Under the pieces are notes generated by a model. It worked only from the letters and a program-made list of their open reading frames with translations, was not told where the DNA came from and did not search any database. Position numbers and translations under genes: made by a program. Shown piece after piece: positions 45,307 to 52,936 of a stretch of 64,000 nucleotides of DNA; positions within the stretch are counted from its first letter, which is position 1, and every line of letters begins with the position of its first letter. The DNA is from Aureispira anguillae (GTDB taxonomy: Bacteria; Bacteroidota; Bacteroidia; Chitinophagales; Saprospiraceae), in assembly GCF_026000115.1 (NCBI RefSeq), contig NZ_AP026867.1, forward strand, positions 5,010,001 to 5,074,000, written 5' to 3'.

Positions 45307-46389
45307 TTAAATTAAGGAAGCAAGAATTTCAGGCACGGACTCATTAGAACAAGCATAAATTCCTTGACAACTAAACTGCTCTTGTCCATCTATCCTAACT
45401 TCAAAAGGCACTGTGAATAGATTTGCTTTCTTAGATTTTCGCTTTTGTGTAAACTTAGAAGTAAAATATATTGAAGCTCCGTTCAAATCAGCAATCCTCC
45501 TAGGAAAGACAACATTTTTCATTTGGGTACACAAAAACCGCTTTGCCAATGGAGACTCAACCCAGCCTACAAGTGTCCCTATAAGATCTAAGGTTACCAA
45601 CATTGTTTGCAAAGATTCATGCTTAGCTTTTGTAGCTAAGGTTAAGCTATTCAGTTTATAACAAACCGTTTCTTCGTCCTGCGTTCTTTGAATGGGCACC
45701 AATAGATCATAGGCTATTTTATTTAATTTTGCACTCAATACAATTGGATTTCCATCTATTTCTTCTCCTGTAAAACAAAGCGTTCTCCCCTTTGATGTTC
45801 TAAAAAAGCCAGAAGAAGCATAAACTCCTTTATTTGTTTTGAGTGAATCCTTAAGTGCTAATTCCCAAACGTTTAAAGACAAATTATTAATTGTCAACCG
45901 AGACCAACTGACCTTGCCCAACTCCACAATCGTTTCGTTCGGCTCTAGAATTTGTTCTGCCAATAATGCCGCATAAGCAACAATATCTGGTCCATGAGTA
46001 AAGTATCGAGCAGATGGAGAAAAAAACAATTGGGTAGTACAACTGGCTTTTTTGTTTTTCTCAATTTGTAAATTAAGAAGCGGAAAACTCAGTTCTTCTG
46101 GTCGAATGCGTTCTAAATCAAAAGGTTTCTCCAAATTTCGTTCTAAATCATCTAATATTTGAAGAAAGAAACCAAACCTCATTTCTTCCTTATTAATATC
46201 TTTGGATTCAATTGTTTTAAGATTGTTTTTTAAGATAGAAAACAGTTCTTTTCTTCCCTCTCCTCTCAATTTATTTAAGACCAACCTTATCTCTTTCAAG
46301 GACAAACTCGAAAAATTATTTAGTGTTGGCTCGATCCATTTTGAATAGAAGTAATTATACGTCAAGTGCTGTAATATTAAGTTTTTCAA
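45307..46389 (-). CDS. unknown protein of the RiPP-type operon, TTG start
   Basis: A 360-residue soluble protein with no recognised domain. It contains a helical N-terminus (about 1-95), then a mixed alpha/beta region with few cysteines (including TLCFTGEE, TVCYKL and KRFLCTQM). The reading frame has no ATG before residue 69 and is closed by an upstream stop. The most likely start is TTG at 46387-46389, overlapping the radical SAM gene by 35 bp, or a second TTG at 46365. The overlap and the 7-bp gap to the S53 gene show tight translational coupling. It could be a partner protein, a leader-binding protein or a second modifying enzyme. None of these is supported by a motif. Confidence 0.7.
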   Translation of the reverse strand: MKNLILQHLTYNYFYSKWIEPTLNNFSSLSLKEIRLVLNKLRGEGRKELFSILKNNLKTIESKDINKEEMRFGFFLQILDDLERNLEKPFDLERIRPEELSFPLLNLQIEKNKKASCTTQLFFSPSARYFTHGPDIVAYAALLAEQILEPNETIVELGKVSWSRLTINNLSLNVWELALKDSLKTNKGVYASSGFFRTSKGRTLCFTGEEIDGNPIVLSAKLNKIAYDLLVPIQRTQDEETVCYKLNSLTLATKAKHESLQTMLVTLDLIGTLVGWVESPLAKRFLCTQMKNVVFPRRIADLNGASIYFTSKFTQKRKSKKANLFTVPFEVRIDGQEQFSCQGIYACSNESVPEILASLI

Positions 46390-47689
46390 AATTTGGATGC
46401 GATCTCAATGTACTAGACAAGTTAGAAACATAATTTACATCACATAAATCATCTTCTCTTGCCAAGGAATCATAGGCATAGAAAGCCCCTGCTCTACAGC
46501 CACCACCACAAGTAGAAGTAAATTTGCAGCCTGAGCATTTTTCAATGTCATTAGAAGTAACCCTAATCTTCTTTTCTTCAACCGTTCTATAAATATCACT
46601 AAACTCCTGCGTAAAGATATTACCAAGGATCAAGTTTCTATCTTTGAGTAAATGACAAGGGTACACTTCTCCATTCCAATCTATATCCAATAGTGTAGAA
46701 CCTGTCCCACAAATATAGGTTGAATTTGGACTGTCTACACTGCAAACATTGGGCGTTTCGACACTCATCTTAGCTTTTAACAAAACTTCTCTTGAGAAAT
46801 TTGCTTGCATTTTTTGCCCAACCTCCTTCGTTACCGCCAACAAAGAATCATTGGACAGACTCAAAAAGGTGTTTTCATCATGTGGGAATGTTCTCAAATT
46901 ATTGGGCGAATACCAACCTCCCTTGCTGACCGCTAATGCCGCAATGTCATAGATTTCATCCTTATTCATTTCATGAATAGTTGGAGCTAACAAGAAAGGC
47001 AAACCTTTTTCTGAAACAAGGTCTATTGCTTTCATTACCAAATCATAATTCCGTTTACTTCTTGTTATAGAATGTACTGCTTCTGTAAAACCATCAATAC
47101 TAATTTGGGTTCTTTTTAAATATTTATAAGTACAAAGTTTATCAACGGTTGGCTCATCTAGATAGGTTCCATTGCATAAAATTCCAAAACTCAATCCTAA
47201 GCTTTCGCAATAATCTAAGATTTCAAAAGCATTTGGATGCATAAAGGGTTCTCCTCCTGTGATAATAATATGACAGTTTGGATTTAATTTTTTTATTTTA
47301 TCCAAAGTAGCCTTGGCATCCTCCAAGGGCATCTCTTTTTTCTTTCGATTTCTAAGACCTTGGTAACAATACTGGCAGGCTAAATCACATTCTCGAGTTA
47401 AGGTGAAGTAAACCGATTGGATAACTTCTGGCGCTCGCTTGGGAATCGATTTTCGCATCCAACCTTCTACCACAAGTCGCTTATATAATTCATTGGTTCT
47501 TTCCTCTGCATAATTAGGCGTTGCCCCAAGTTGGCAAAGCAAATCAATCATTTTTTCTTTGGAATTTTCGGTTTCTGTAAATAACTTAAACCCCATCAAT
47601 TCAAGAGAATTAAGAACACTTAAAGCACCTATAGAGGGCTTATAAGCTAGAAATAATCCATCATGTTCTTCTATTTGAATATTATCCAT
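46355..47689 (-). CDS. radical SAM/SPASM peptide maturase
   Basis: A 444-residue enzyme. Residues ~1-88 look like a PqqD/RRE-type winged domain that could bind a leader peptide (inference from position and size). The radical SAM 4Fe-4S motif is Cys101-x3-Cys105-x2-Cys108 (CDLACQYC), with GGEPF at 145-149 for SAM binding. A complete SPASM domain follows with Cys327, Cys345, Cys385, Cys388, Cys394, Cys398 and Cys416, enough for two auxiliary clusters. Relatives make thioether (sactipeptide, ranthipeptide) or carbon-carbon crosslinks in ribosomal peptides. The precursor-like gene lies 257 bp upstream on the same strand, and the downstream unknown gene overlaps its 3' end. Confidence 0.93.
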   Translation of the reverse strand: MDNIQIEEHDGLFLAYKPSIGALSVLNSLELMGFKLFTETENSKEKMIDLLCQLGATPNYAEERTNELYKRLVVEGWMRKSIPKRAPEVIQSVYFTLTRECDLACQYCYQGLRNRKKKEMPLEDAKATLDKIKKLNPNCHIIITGGEPFMHPNAFEILDYCESLGLSFGILCNGTYLDEPTVDKLCTYKYLKRTQISIDGFTEAVHSITRSKRNYDLVMKAIDLVSEKGLPFLLAPTIHEMNKDEIYDIAALAVSKGGWYSPNNLRTFPHDENTFLSLSNDSLLAVTKEVGQKMQANFSREVLLKAKMSVETPNVCSVDSPNSTYICGTGSTLLDIDWNGEVYPCHLLKDRNLILGNIFTQEFSDIYRTVEEKKIRVTSNDIEKCSGCKFTSTCGGGCRAGAFYAYDSLAREDDLCDVNYVSNLSSTLRSHPNFEKLNITALDV

Positions 47690-47874
47690 ACGTTTCTATT
47701 TTTTATACTCCGAAGACTAGTAAAATACTTTGCTTAGAATAATGTCAACTGCTCGTTATTATTTGATATTCCTGAGTTAGCAAGCTAGATTGGTGTGGGT
47801 TCTCACGGAGTAATGTTTTTTTTATTTTCTATACAAATTCATCAAAGAGTATACAACACTAGTTGTAATGCTAT

Positions 47875-47928
47875 AATTAAGGGGCGTTCTCTTTAGGTAT
47901 TTTTTTAGAAAAAGAACACCCCTTAATT
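47875..47928 (-). promoter_or_regulatory. long hairpin between the precursor and maturase genes
   Basis: Arms 47875-47890 and 47913-47928 (AATTAAGGGGCGTTCT against its complement) pair at 15 of 16 positions. It begins 18 bp after the precursor stop codon. With no T-run on the minus strand it looks like a processing or stabilising stem or a leaky terminator, of the kind that often raises precursor over enzyme levels in RiPP operons (inference). Confidence 0.65.
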
Positions 47929-47946
47929 TAGGGTCTGTCGGGAAAT

Positions 47947-48159
47947 CTAGCTCCCAACACTTCCACATACAACGCATCCAATACTTACACATCCGCTTAC
48001 ATCAGCTCCAACACCCCTACCTTCTAATGCTTTGTAATGGTAGTGATCTGGGTCTAGTCCTAAATCTTTGATTGTTTGTGAAGGGTTGGCCAAAAACTCT
48101 TTCGTTAATTCTCGATCACCGTAAATTTTCTTTACTGCTGTTAATAGCTTCGAATCCAT
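47947..48159 (-). CDS. putative RiPP precursor peptide with C-terminal three-cysteine core
   Basis: A 70-residue peptide. The N-terminal ~46 residues form a helical, charged leader (ELTKEFLANPSQTIKDLGLD at residues 17-36) of the type seen in NHLP/Nif11-like RiPP leaders. A GRGVG stretch (48-52) could mark the cleavage site. The C-terminal core is Gly/Ser/Val/Cys-rich with Cys57, Cys62 and Cys65 (C-x4-C-x2-C) and ends GSVGS. It is immediately upstream of a radical SAM/SPASM gene on the same strand. The ATG at 48157-48159 is the only start. Small size, composition change at the core and gene context support a precursor; the modification chemistry is unknown. Confidence 0.82.
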   Translation of the reverse strand: MDSKLLTAVKKIYGDRELTKEFLANPSQTIKDLGLDPDHYHYKALEGRGVGADVSGCVSIGCVVCGSVGS

Positions 48160-48403
48160 GATTTTTTTATTTTAAAAATTCAAAAAAATAACCTTATCAC
48201 CTACAATATAGCAATTTATAATTTACATTTATTAATTATACTCATTTTTTAAAACATATAAAAACCTAACAAACAAACTAATACAACTAAAACCCCTTTA
48301 AACAAAGCAATAGACAATAGCATATAACAAGTATTTATGAGGATCTTTTTGAAGTTATAATACGATCCCTTCAACAAATTGGGTATATTAGTTGTCCTAG
48401 TGA
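48160..48403. other. promoter region of the precursor gene
   Basis: About 240 bp of very AT-rich DNA between the precursor start and element B. The minus-strand promoter of the RiPP-type operon must lie here. TATTAGTTTG-like words are present but none is a perfect TAnnTTTG box at good spacing. Confidence 0.4.
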
Positions 48404-48568
48404 CTTCTCTATCCGATGATTTTTGTAAAAATTAAAATTGGGGCAGCTTTTATCTATTTTTAGATCGCTTTGCTCTTAGATCCCAATTAAGTTGTAATTG
48501 GAATCTAATATCTAAAATAGGGCTAGAAAAAGCCCATTCTGTTAAATGTTAAAAACCGTCGGGTAGAG
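48404..48568 (-). repeat. MITE-like imperfect palindromic element, copy B
   Basis: A 165-bp element that is the reverse complement of copy A. Its own ends form imperfect terminal inverted repeats (CTCTATCCGATG at the left, complement of CTCTACCCGACG at the right), and the inner sequence continues as a degenerate palindrome around TTAGATCCCAATTA...TAATTGGAATCTAA. It ends 49 bp before the pfkA start codon, so the pfkA promoter must be inside the element or in those 49 bp. No transposase is encoded. Confidence 0.85.
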
Positions 48569-48617
48569 TACCTAGTAACATAACATTTATATACATCTAC
48601 ATTTAACCTAAATCAAA

Positions 48618-49592
48618 ATGAAAAAAATAGCCGTATTCACTTCTGGTGGCGATTCTCCAGGCATGAATGCCTGCATCCGAGCGGTTGTTCGAGCTGCCTG
48701 TCATTATAACATAGAAGTAGTAGGCATTCGTCGAGGCTACAAAGGCATGATCAATGATGATTTTGTTCCTATGAATGCTAAATCGGTCAGCTATATACTG
48801 CACAAAGGGGGAACAATTTTAGGTTCTGCTCGCAGTGATGAATTTAGAACAGCAGCAGGACGCAAAAAAGCTTATACCAACCTCAAAAAGCATGGAATTG
48901 AAGGAATTGTAGCCATTGGTGGCGATGGGACATTTACAGGAGCCCATGTTTTTATGCAGGAATATCCAGACATTGCTATCGTCGGTACCCCAGGGACAAT
49001 TGACAACGATTTATTTGGTACAGATTTTACGATTGGCTATGACACTGCGATCAATACAGCCATGGAAGCTATTGATAAAATAAAAGATACTGCTGATTCG
49101 CACGATCGATTATTTTTTGTAGAAGTAATGGGACGAGATGTTGGCTTTATTGCTACTAGGGCAGGGATCGCTGCTGGAGCAAAGGCAATTCTTATTCCAG
49201 AAAGTAAAACTAATATTGATGAGTTAGTGAATCTATTGTTGGACAATGCCGCTAAGAAAAAAATGTCTAATATTGTCGTTGTGGCAGAAGGAGATGATGA
49301 AGGTGGTGCGATGGATATTGCAAAAAAAGTAAAAGCAAAAACCAATATTTTTGATATTCGAGTGACCATTTTGGGGCATATGCAGCGAGGCGGTTCTCCT
49401 AGTTGCATGGATAGAGTTTTGGCTAGCCGAGTTGGCGTTGCAGCTGTAACGGCCTTAAAAGAAGGAAAAAAAGGGATTATGTTAGGACAAACCCACCGAT
49501 CCATTAGTGAAACGCCCTTTGAAAAGGCCATTAAGCACAATCAAAAAATGAGTGCTGAACTAGAGGTCTTAGCCAAAATATTAGCGTATTAA
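48618..49592 (+). CDS. pfkA: ATP-dependent 6-phosphofructokinase
   Basis: A 324-residue glycolytic enzyme that phosphorylates fructose 6-phosphate. Motifs are in order: GGDSPGMNACIRAVVRAA (10-27, ATP binding), AIGGDGTFTGA (ATP/Mg2+), GTPGTIDNDLFGTDFTIGYDTA with the catalytic TIDND, EVMGRDVGFIA (substrate binding) and LGHMQRGGSPSCMDR (substrate binding). Gly in GGDGT favours ATP over pyrophosphate as donor. Length is normal. The gene sits just outside the MITE-like element B and ends at a strong terminator. Confidence 0.97.
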   Translation: MKKIAVFTSGGDSPGMNACIRAVVRAACHYNIEVVGIRRGYKGMINDDFVPMNAKSVSYILHKGGTILGSARSDEFRTAAGRKKAYTNLKKHGIEGIVAIGGDGTFTGAHVFMQEYPDIAIVGTPGTIDNDLFGTDFTIGYDTAINTAMEAIDKIKDTADSHDRLFFVEVMGRDVGFIATRAGIAAGAKAILIPESKTNIDELVNLLLDNAAKKKMSNIVVVAEGDDEGGAMDIAKKVKAKTNIFDIRVTILGHMQRGGSPSCMDRVLASRVGVAAVTALKEGKKGIMLGQTHRSISETPFEKAIKHNQKMSAELEVLAKILAY

Positions 49593-49604
49593 AAAGATAA
49601 GATT

Positions 49605-49634
49605 CTCTGGCAACTATTGAAATAGTTGCCAGAG
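49605..49634. terminator. bidirectional terminator
   Basis: A 13-bp perfect stem (CTCTGGCAACTAT / ATAGTTGCCAGAG) around TGAA between convergent pfkA and hmp. Confidence 0.85.
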
Positions 49635-49644
49635 TTATATGTTC

Positions 49645-50862
49645 TTAAACTGCTGCTTCTTCCATTAGCATCAATTCTTCTGCTGGTCCAAAGAATTCAT
49701 AATGAATATTGTCATCTTCAATCTCCAATTGTTTCAAAAGGTTGAGCGTAGCAGCCATAAATGGTTTAGGGCCACAGAAATAAAAAGCACTATCTTTTAA
49801 ATTTGGGATTGTTTTTAAAATATCAAGCGTCAAATAGCCTTCAAAATCATGGCTTTCTCCTAATGCATCAGCTTCCAAAGGTTGGTCATAAACTGTAATT
49901 GCAGTAACATTATTGTTGCTATGTTCCTTAATTTCATTTTTAAAAGCATGCATTTCGCTATTCAAAGCACATTGAACAAAACTAACAGTTCGGTCCGTTT
50001 TATTAACAAGATGCTTGTACATGCTCATCAAAGGAGTAATGCCAACACCACCTGCCAATAATACAACAGGCTGTTCTCCTTCTTCTAAAATAAACTCTCC
50101 TGCGGGCATTCCAATCCACAAACTATCCCCTTCTCCTATATTTTTATGCAAATAGTTAGAAACAATGCCTTCTGGTGTTGCTGCTTCTCGCTTAACACTA
50201 ATTCTTAGATAATCTTTGCAGTTACAATCGGACAAACTATAATTTCGAGAATGTTTATGATCGGTATTGGGAATATCAAGCATAATAGAAACATATTGTC
50301 CTGATTTAAATTCAGGAATGGCTGTCCCATCTTTGCGTTTTAAATAAAACGATGTAATAACCGAGCTTTCTTGAACTTTTTTGATCACCTCAAACTCCTT
50401 CTTACCACGGAAACCTCCCGTGCTTTCTTCTCCATCCACATACAATTCTTCTTCTCTATTGATTAGGATATCGGCCAATGCCTGATAGGCCTCTGTCCAT
50501 GCTTCTACAATTTCTGGCGTAGCAGCTTCTCCTAACACTTCTCCAATTGCAGCCAGTAAATTCTCTCCAACAATAGGGTACATTTCGGGGGTAATTGCTA
50601 AACTTACGTGCTTTTGGGCAATAGACTCTACTGCTGCGCCCAATACTTCTAGTCGGTCAATGTGTTGAGCATATTGATAGACTGCATTAGCCAATACTTT
50701 AGGTTGTGTCCCTTGCTTTTGGTGAGTCATATTAAAAATATCCTTTAGTTCAGGATGATTTTTAAACATACGCTTATAAAATACAGTGGTAATTTGCTCC
50801 CCATGCGCCGCCAAAACTGGAGCCGTTGATTTTACAATTTCTATCGTTTTTGCAGTAATCAT
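49645..50862 (-). CDS. hmp: flavohemoprotein, nitric oxide dioxygenase
   Basis: A 405-residue enzyme that oxidises NO to nitrate with O2 and NAD(P)H. The N-terminal globin domain (1-~145) has the E. coli Hmp active-site residues at identical positions: Tyr29 (B10), Gln53 (E7) and the proximal His85. The FAD domain carries HSRNYSLSD (about 203-211), and the NAD domain has VVLLAGGVGITPLMSM and FYFCGPKPFM. The start overlaps the HPP gene stop (TTATGA), so the two are translated together. Expression probably depends on the divergent Crp/Fnr regulator. Confidence 0.97.
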   Translation of the reverse strand: MITAKTIEIVKSTAPVLAAHGEQITTVFYKRMFKNHPELKDIFNMTHQKQGTQPKVLANAVYQYAQHIDRLEVLGAAVESIAQKHVSLAITPEMYPIVGENLLAAIGEVLGEAATPEIVEAWTEAYQALADILINREEELYVDGEESTGGFRGKKEFEVIKKVQESSVITSFYLKRKDGTAIPEFKSGQYVSIMLDIPNTDHKHSRNYSLSDCNCKDYLRISVKREAATPEGIVSNYLHKNIGEGDSLWIGMPAGEFILEEGEQPVVLLAGGVGITPLMSMYKHLVNKTDRTVSFVQCALNSEMHAFKNEIKEHSNNNVTAITVYDQPLEADALGESHDFEGYLTLDILKTIPNLKDSAFYFCGPKPFMAATLNLLKQLEIEDDNIHYEFFGPAEELMLMEEAAV

Positions 50863-51341
50863 AATCTATTATTTATAGTTTTTTGTAGTTTTGAAAAGAA
50901 AAAAATAATACCTATTCCCGTTAAAACTGGACATAAAATAAAGAAATATCCTAAGTCTTGGATTTCTTTGTTGTTGGATACAATTGGAATCAGTGCCATC
51001 GCTCCTCCAGGGGGATATTTTAACTTTGTCAGATCCATTAAAAGAACACACGAACTAATAGCAAATAAAATGGCAACTGTTCTATCTAAATGGACTGTAT
51101 TCATATATACCCCTATACTAGCCCCCAGCATAGCGCCTAAAAACATGTTTTTAGGCGCATATTGAGAGGATACCCCAAAATTAGAAAATGCCAAAACTGC
51201 TGATGCCCCAAAAGCAGCGATTAAGCACTCTTCTTTCAGCGTATTAAAGAAAATTGCATGAAACCAATAAATACAACCAAAACAGCTTATTGTTGTTATA
51301 AAAGGAAGAAGATTCTTTATTATTTTTTTCATGTTATCCAT
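50859..51341 (-). CDS. HPP family membrane protein (possible nitrite transporter)
   Basis: A 160-residue protein with four to five membrane helices. AAFGASAVLAFS and KYPPGGAMALIPI match the HPP family, in which the name-giving HPP is here YPP. Plant plastid and cyanobacterial members have been reported to transport nitrite. The 4-bp overlap with hmp suggests a shared role in handling NO or nitrite. Two starts are possible (51341, or Met4 at 51332). Confidence 0.85.
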   Translation of the reverse strand: MDNMKKIIKNLLPFITTISCFGCIYWFHAIFFNTLKEECLIAAFGASAVLAFSNFGVSSQYAPKNMFLGAMLGASIGVYMNTVHLDRTVAILFAISSCVLLMDLTKLKYPPGGAMALIPIVSNNKEIQDLGYFFILCPVLTGIGIIFFFSKLQKTINNRL

Positions 51342-51411
51342 CCATTCATTACCCTTTTTTTAAAAGACAATGAATATAGGGGCAAATATAGCGGATAAAA
51401 AAGTCTTTTTT

Positions 51412-51427
51412 TATGACTTAAATCATA
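51412..51427. promoter_or_regulatory. candidate Crp/Fnr-type operator
   Basis: TATGACTTAAATCATA is a near-perfect 16-bp palindrome (one mismatched pair) of the ATGA-N6-TCAT form, close to the FNR form TTGA-N6-TCAA. It lies 8 bp before the regulator start and 71 bp before the HPP start, a position suited to activating hpp-hmp and repressing the regulator. Confidence 0.6.
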
Positions 51428-51434
51428 TCAAAAA

Positions 51435-52031
51435 ATGATAAACCAAGAGATTTTAAAACATTATAATTTTAAGATTATTGATTATAATAAAGAGGAGTAT
51501 GTCTTTGAAAAGGGGGCTTTGCCTAGATATTATTTCCAAATTATATCTGGCGGGATCAAGATGAGTTATTATAATGAAAAAGGAAATGAATTTATACAGG
51601 GTATTTTTGGCAAAGATAAAAGCTTTGGAGAACCGCCTCTATTAGCCAATTTGACTTACCCTGCCAATGCGATTACCTTGCGTAAAACTTCTATTATTAA
51701 GATCCCAAAAGAAGATTTTGAACGGCTGCTTTTAGAAAATCAGGAGGTGCACATCAACCTTACTAAAAAGCTTTCTAAACGATTATACTTCAAGGCTGTG
51801 ATGGCAAATGGGATAACCTCCAACTCCGCAGAAGAGGCTATTTTATCTTTATTTGATTATATCAAAACCAATGTACACAATAAGTCAGCACCCTTTTCTT
51901 GCAAAATTGACTTAACGAGAAAGAATATTGCAGGTTTGACAGGGTTAACAACGGAAACCACGATTAGAAAAATAAAAGAAATGGAAGCCAATAAACGTTT
52001 AAAAATTATTGATAGCAAAGTTTATTATTAG
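51435..52031 (+). CDS. Crp/Fnr family transcriptional regulator
   Basis: A 198-residue regulator. The N-terminal cNMP-binding-like beta-barrel (about 1-115) has FEKGALPRYYFQIISGGIKM and SFGEPPLLANLTYPANAITL. The C-terminal winged helix-turn-helix (about 130-198) carries TRKNIAGLTGLTTETTIRKIKEME as recognition region. It lacks the Fnr N-terminal cysteines, so an iron-sulfur O2 sensor is unlikely; NO or heme sensing as in DNR/NnrR is possible. It is divergent from hpp-hmp, with the palindrome 51412-51427 in between. Confidence 0.92.
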   Translation: MINQEILKHYNFKIIDYNKEEYVFEKGALPRYYFQIISGGIKMSYYNEKGNEFIQGIFGKDKSFGEPPLLANLTYPANAITLRKTSIIKIPKEDFERLLLENQEVHINLTKKLSKRLYFKAVMANGITSNSAEEAILSLFDYIKTNVHNKSAPFSCKIDLTRKNIAGLTGLTTETTIRKIKEMEANKRLKIIDSKVYY

Positions 52032-52052
52032 CAGAAGCTCCCTTTCATCTAG

Positions 52053-52088
52053 GAACTTGAAGATGACACAAACCTCATCTTCAAGTTC
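52053..52088. terminator. bidirectional terminator
   Basis: A 14-bp perfect stem (GAACTTGAAGATGA and complement) with an 8-nt loop between the convergent regulator and cysQ genes. Confidence 0.8.
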
Positions 52089-52101
52089 TCTGATTTATCA
52101 A

Positions 52102-52884
52102 CTACTCTACCAAATTAGCATAGGCCACAAAGTAGGGATTCAACATATTTTCTTTGTTGTAAATCACAGCATCTGTTGTATTGTATTGCAAGACCTTCCC
52201 TCCTGCTTCTTCCAGAACAATTTGTGCGGCAGCAGTATCCCATTCCATGGTTGGAGCTACCCTAGGATACAAATGAGCTTGCCCTGTTGCCAATTGCAAA
52301 AATTTTAAAGAGCTTCCTTTCGAAACCAAATTGGGAGCATCCAATTGTTCAATAAACGCTTTGGTTTCTTCGTTTAAATGAGAGCGAGAGCAAACAACAT
52401 TGATTCCTTTGTCTTTCATGGTAAATTTAGGCGCATGAATTGCTTTTGTCTCCCCATTGGTCTTTAGGAAAGCTCCATCGCCATCAGCAGCCCAATACAA
52501 CTCATCTAAAACAGGAGCGTAAACCACTCCTAATACGACCTTACCAGCATGAACCAACGCTATATTAACCGTAAATTCTCCATTTCGCTTAATAAATTCT
52601 TTTGTTCCATCTAATGGGTCCACCAACCAATAATAGTCATAATTTTTACGCACCTCAAAAGGAACGGCTTTATTTTCTTCTGATATAATAGGATATTGGA
52701 TTGGCAATTGTTCTAAACCAGCACAAATAACGGCATTAGAAGCTTGGTCTGCTGCGGTTAAAGGAGAATCATCTGCCTTTTTAATAATTTCAATGCCTTC
52801 ACAATTTTTATAAATATCCAATATAGCCAAACCTGCATCTGTCGCAATTTGACAAAGCTCAGGAATTAAATCTTTGTATGTCAT
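52102..52884 (-). CDS. cysQ: 3'(2'),5'-bisphosphate nucleotidase CysQ
   Basis: A 260-residue Mg2+-dependent phosphatase of the inositol-monophosphatase fold that converts 3'-phosphoadenosine 5'-phosphate to AMP. Metal-binding motifs are visible: ISEENK (about 73-78), WLVDPLDGTKEFIKRNGEFTVNIAL (about 90-114) and the C-terminal MEWDTAAAQIVLEEAGG. The DGTKEF form is typical of CysQ over plain inositol phosphatase. Monocistronic, with terminators on the downstream side. Confidence 0.94.
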   Translation of the reverse strand: MTYKDLIPELCQIATDAGLAILDIYKNCEGIEIIKKADDSPLTAADQASNAVICAGLEQLPIQYPIISEENKAVPFEVRKNYDYYWLVDPLDGTKEFIKRNGEFTVNIALVHAGKVVLGVVYAPVLDELYWAADGDGAFLKTNGETKAIHAPKFTMKDKGINVVCSRSHLNEETKAFIEQLDAPNLVSKGSSLKFLQLATGQAHLYPRVAPTMEWDTAAAQIVLEEAGGKVLQYNTTDAVIYNKENMLNPYFVAYANLVE

Positions 52885-52936
52885 CTTTAGTTGATTTTAT
52901 AATAAAGCCGCTAAAATATACGATCAAATAAGAAAT

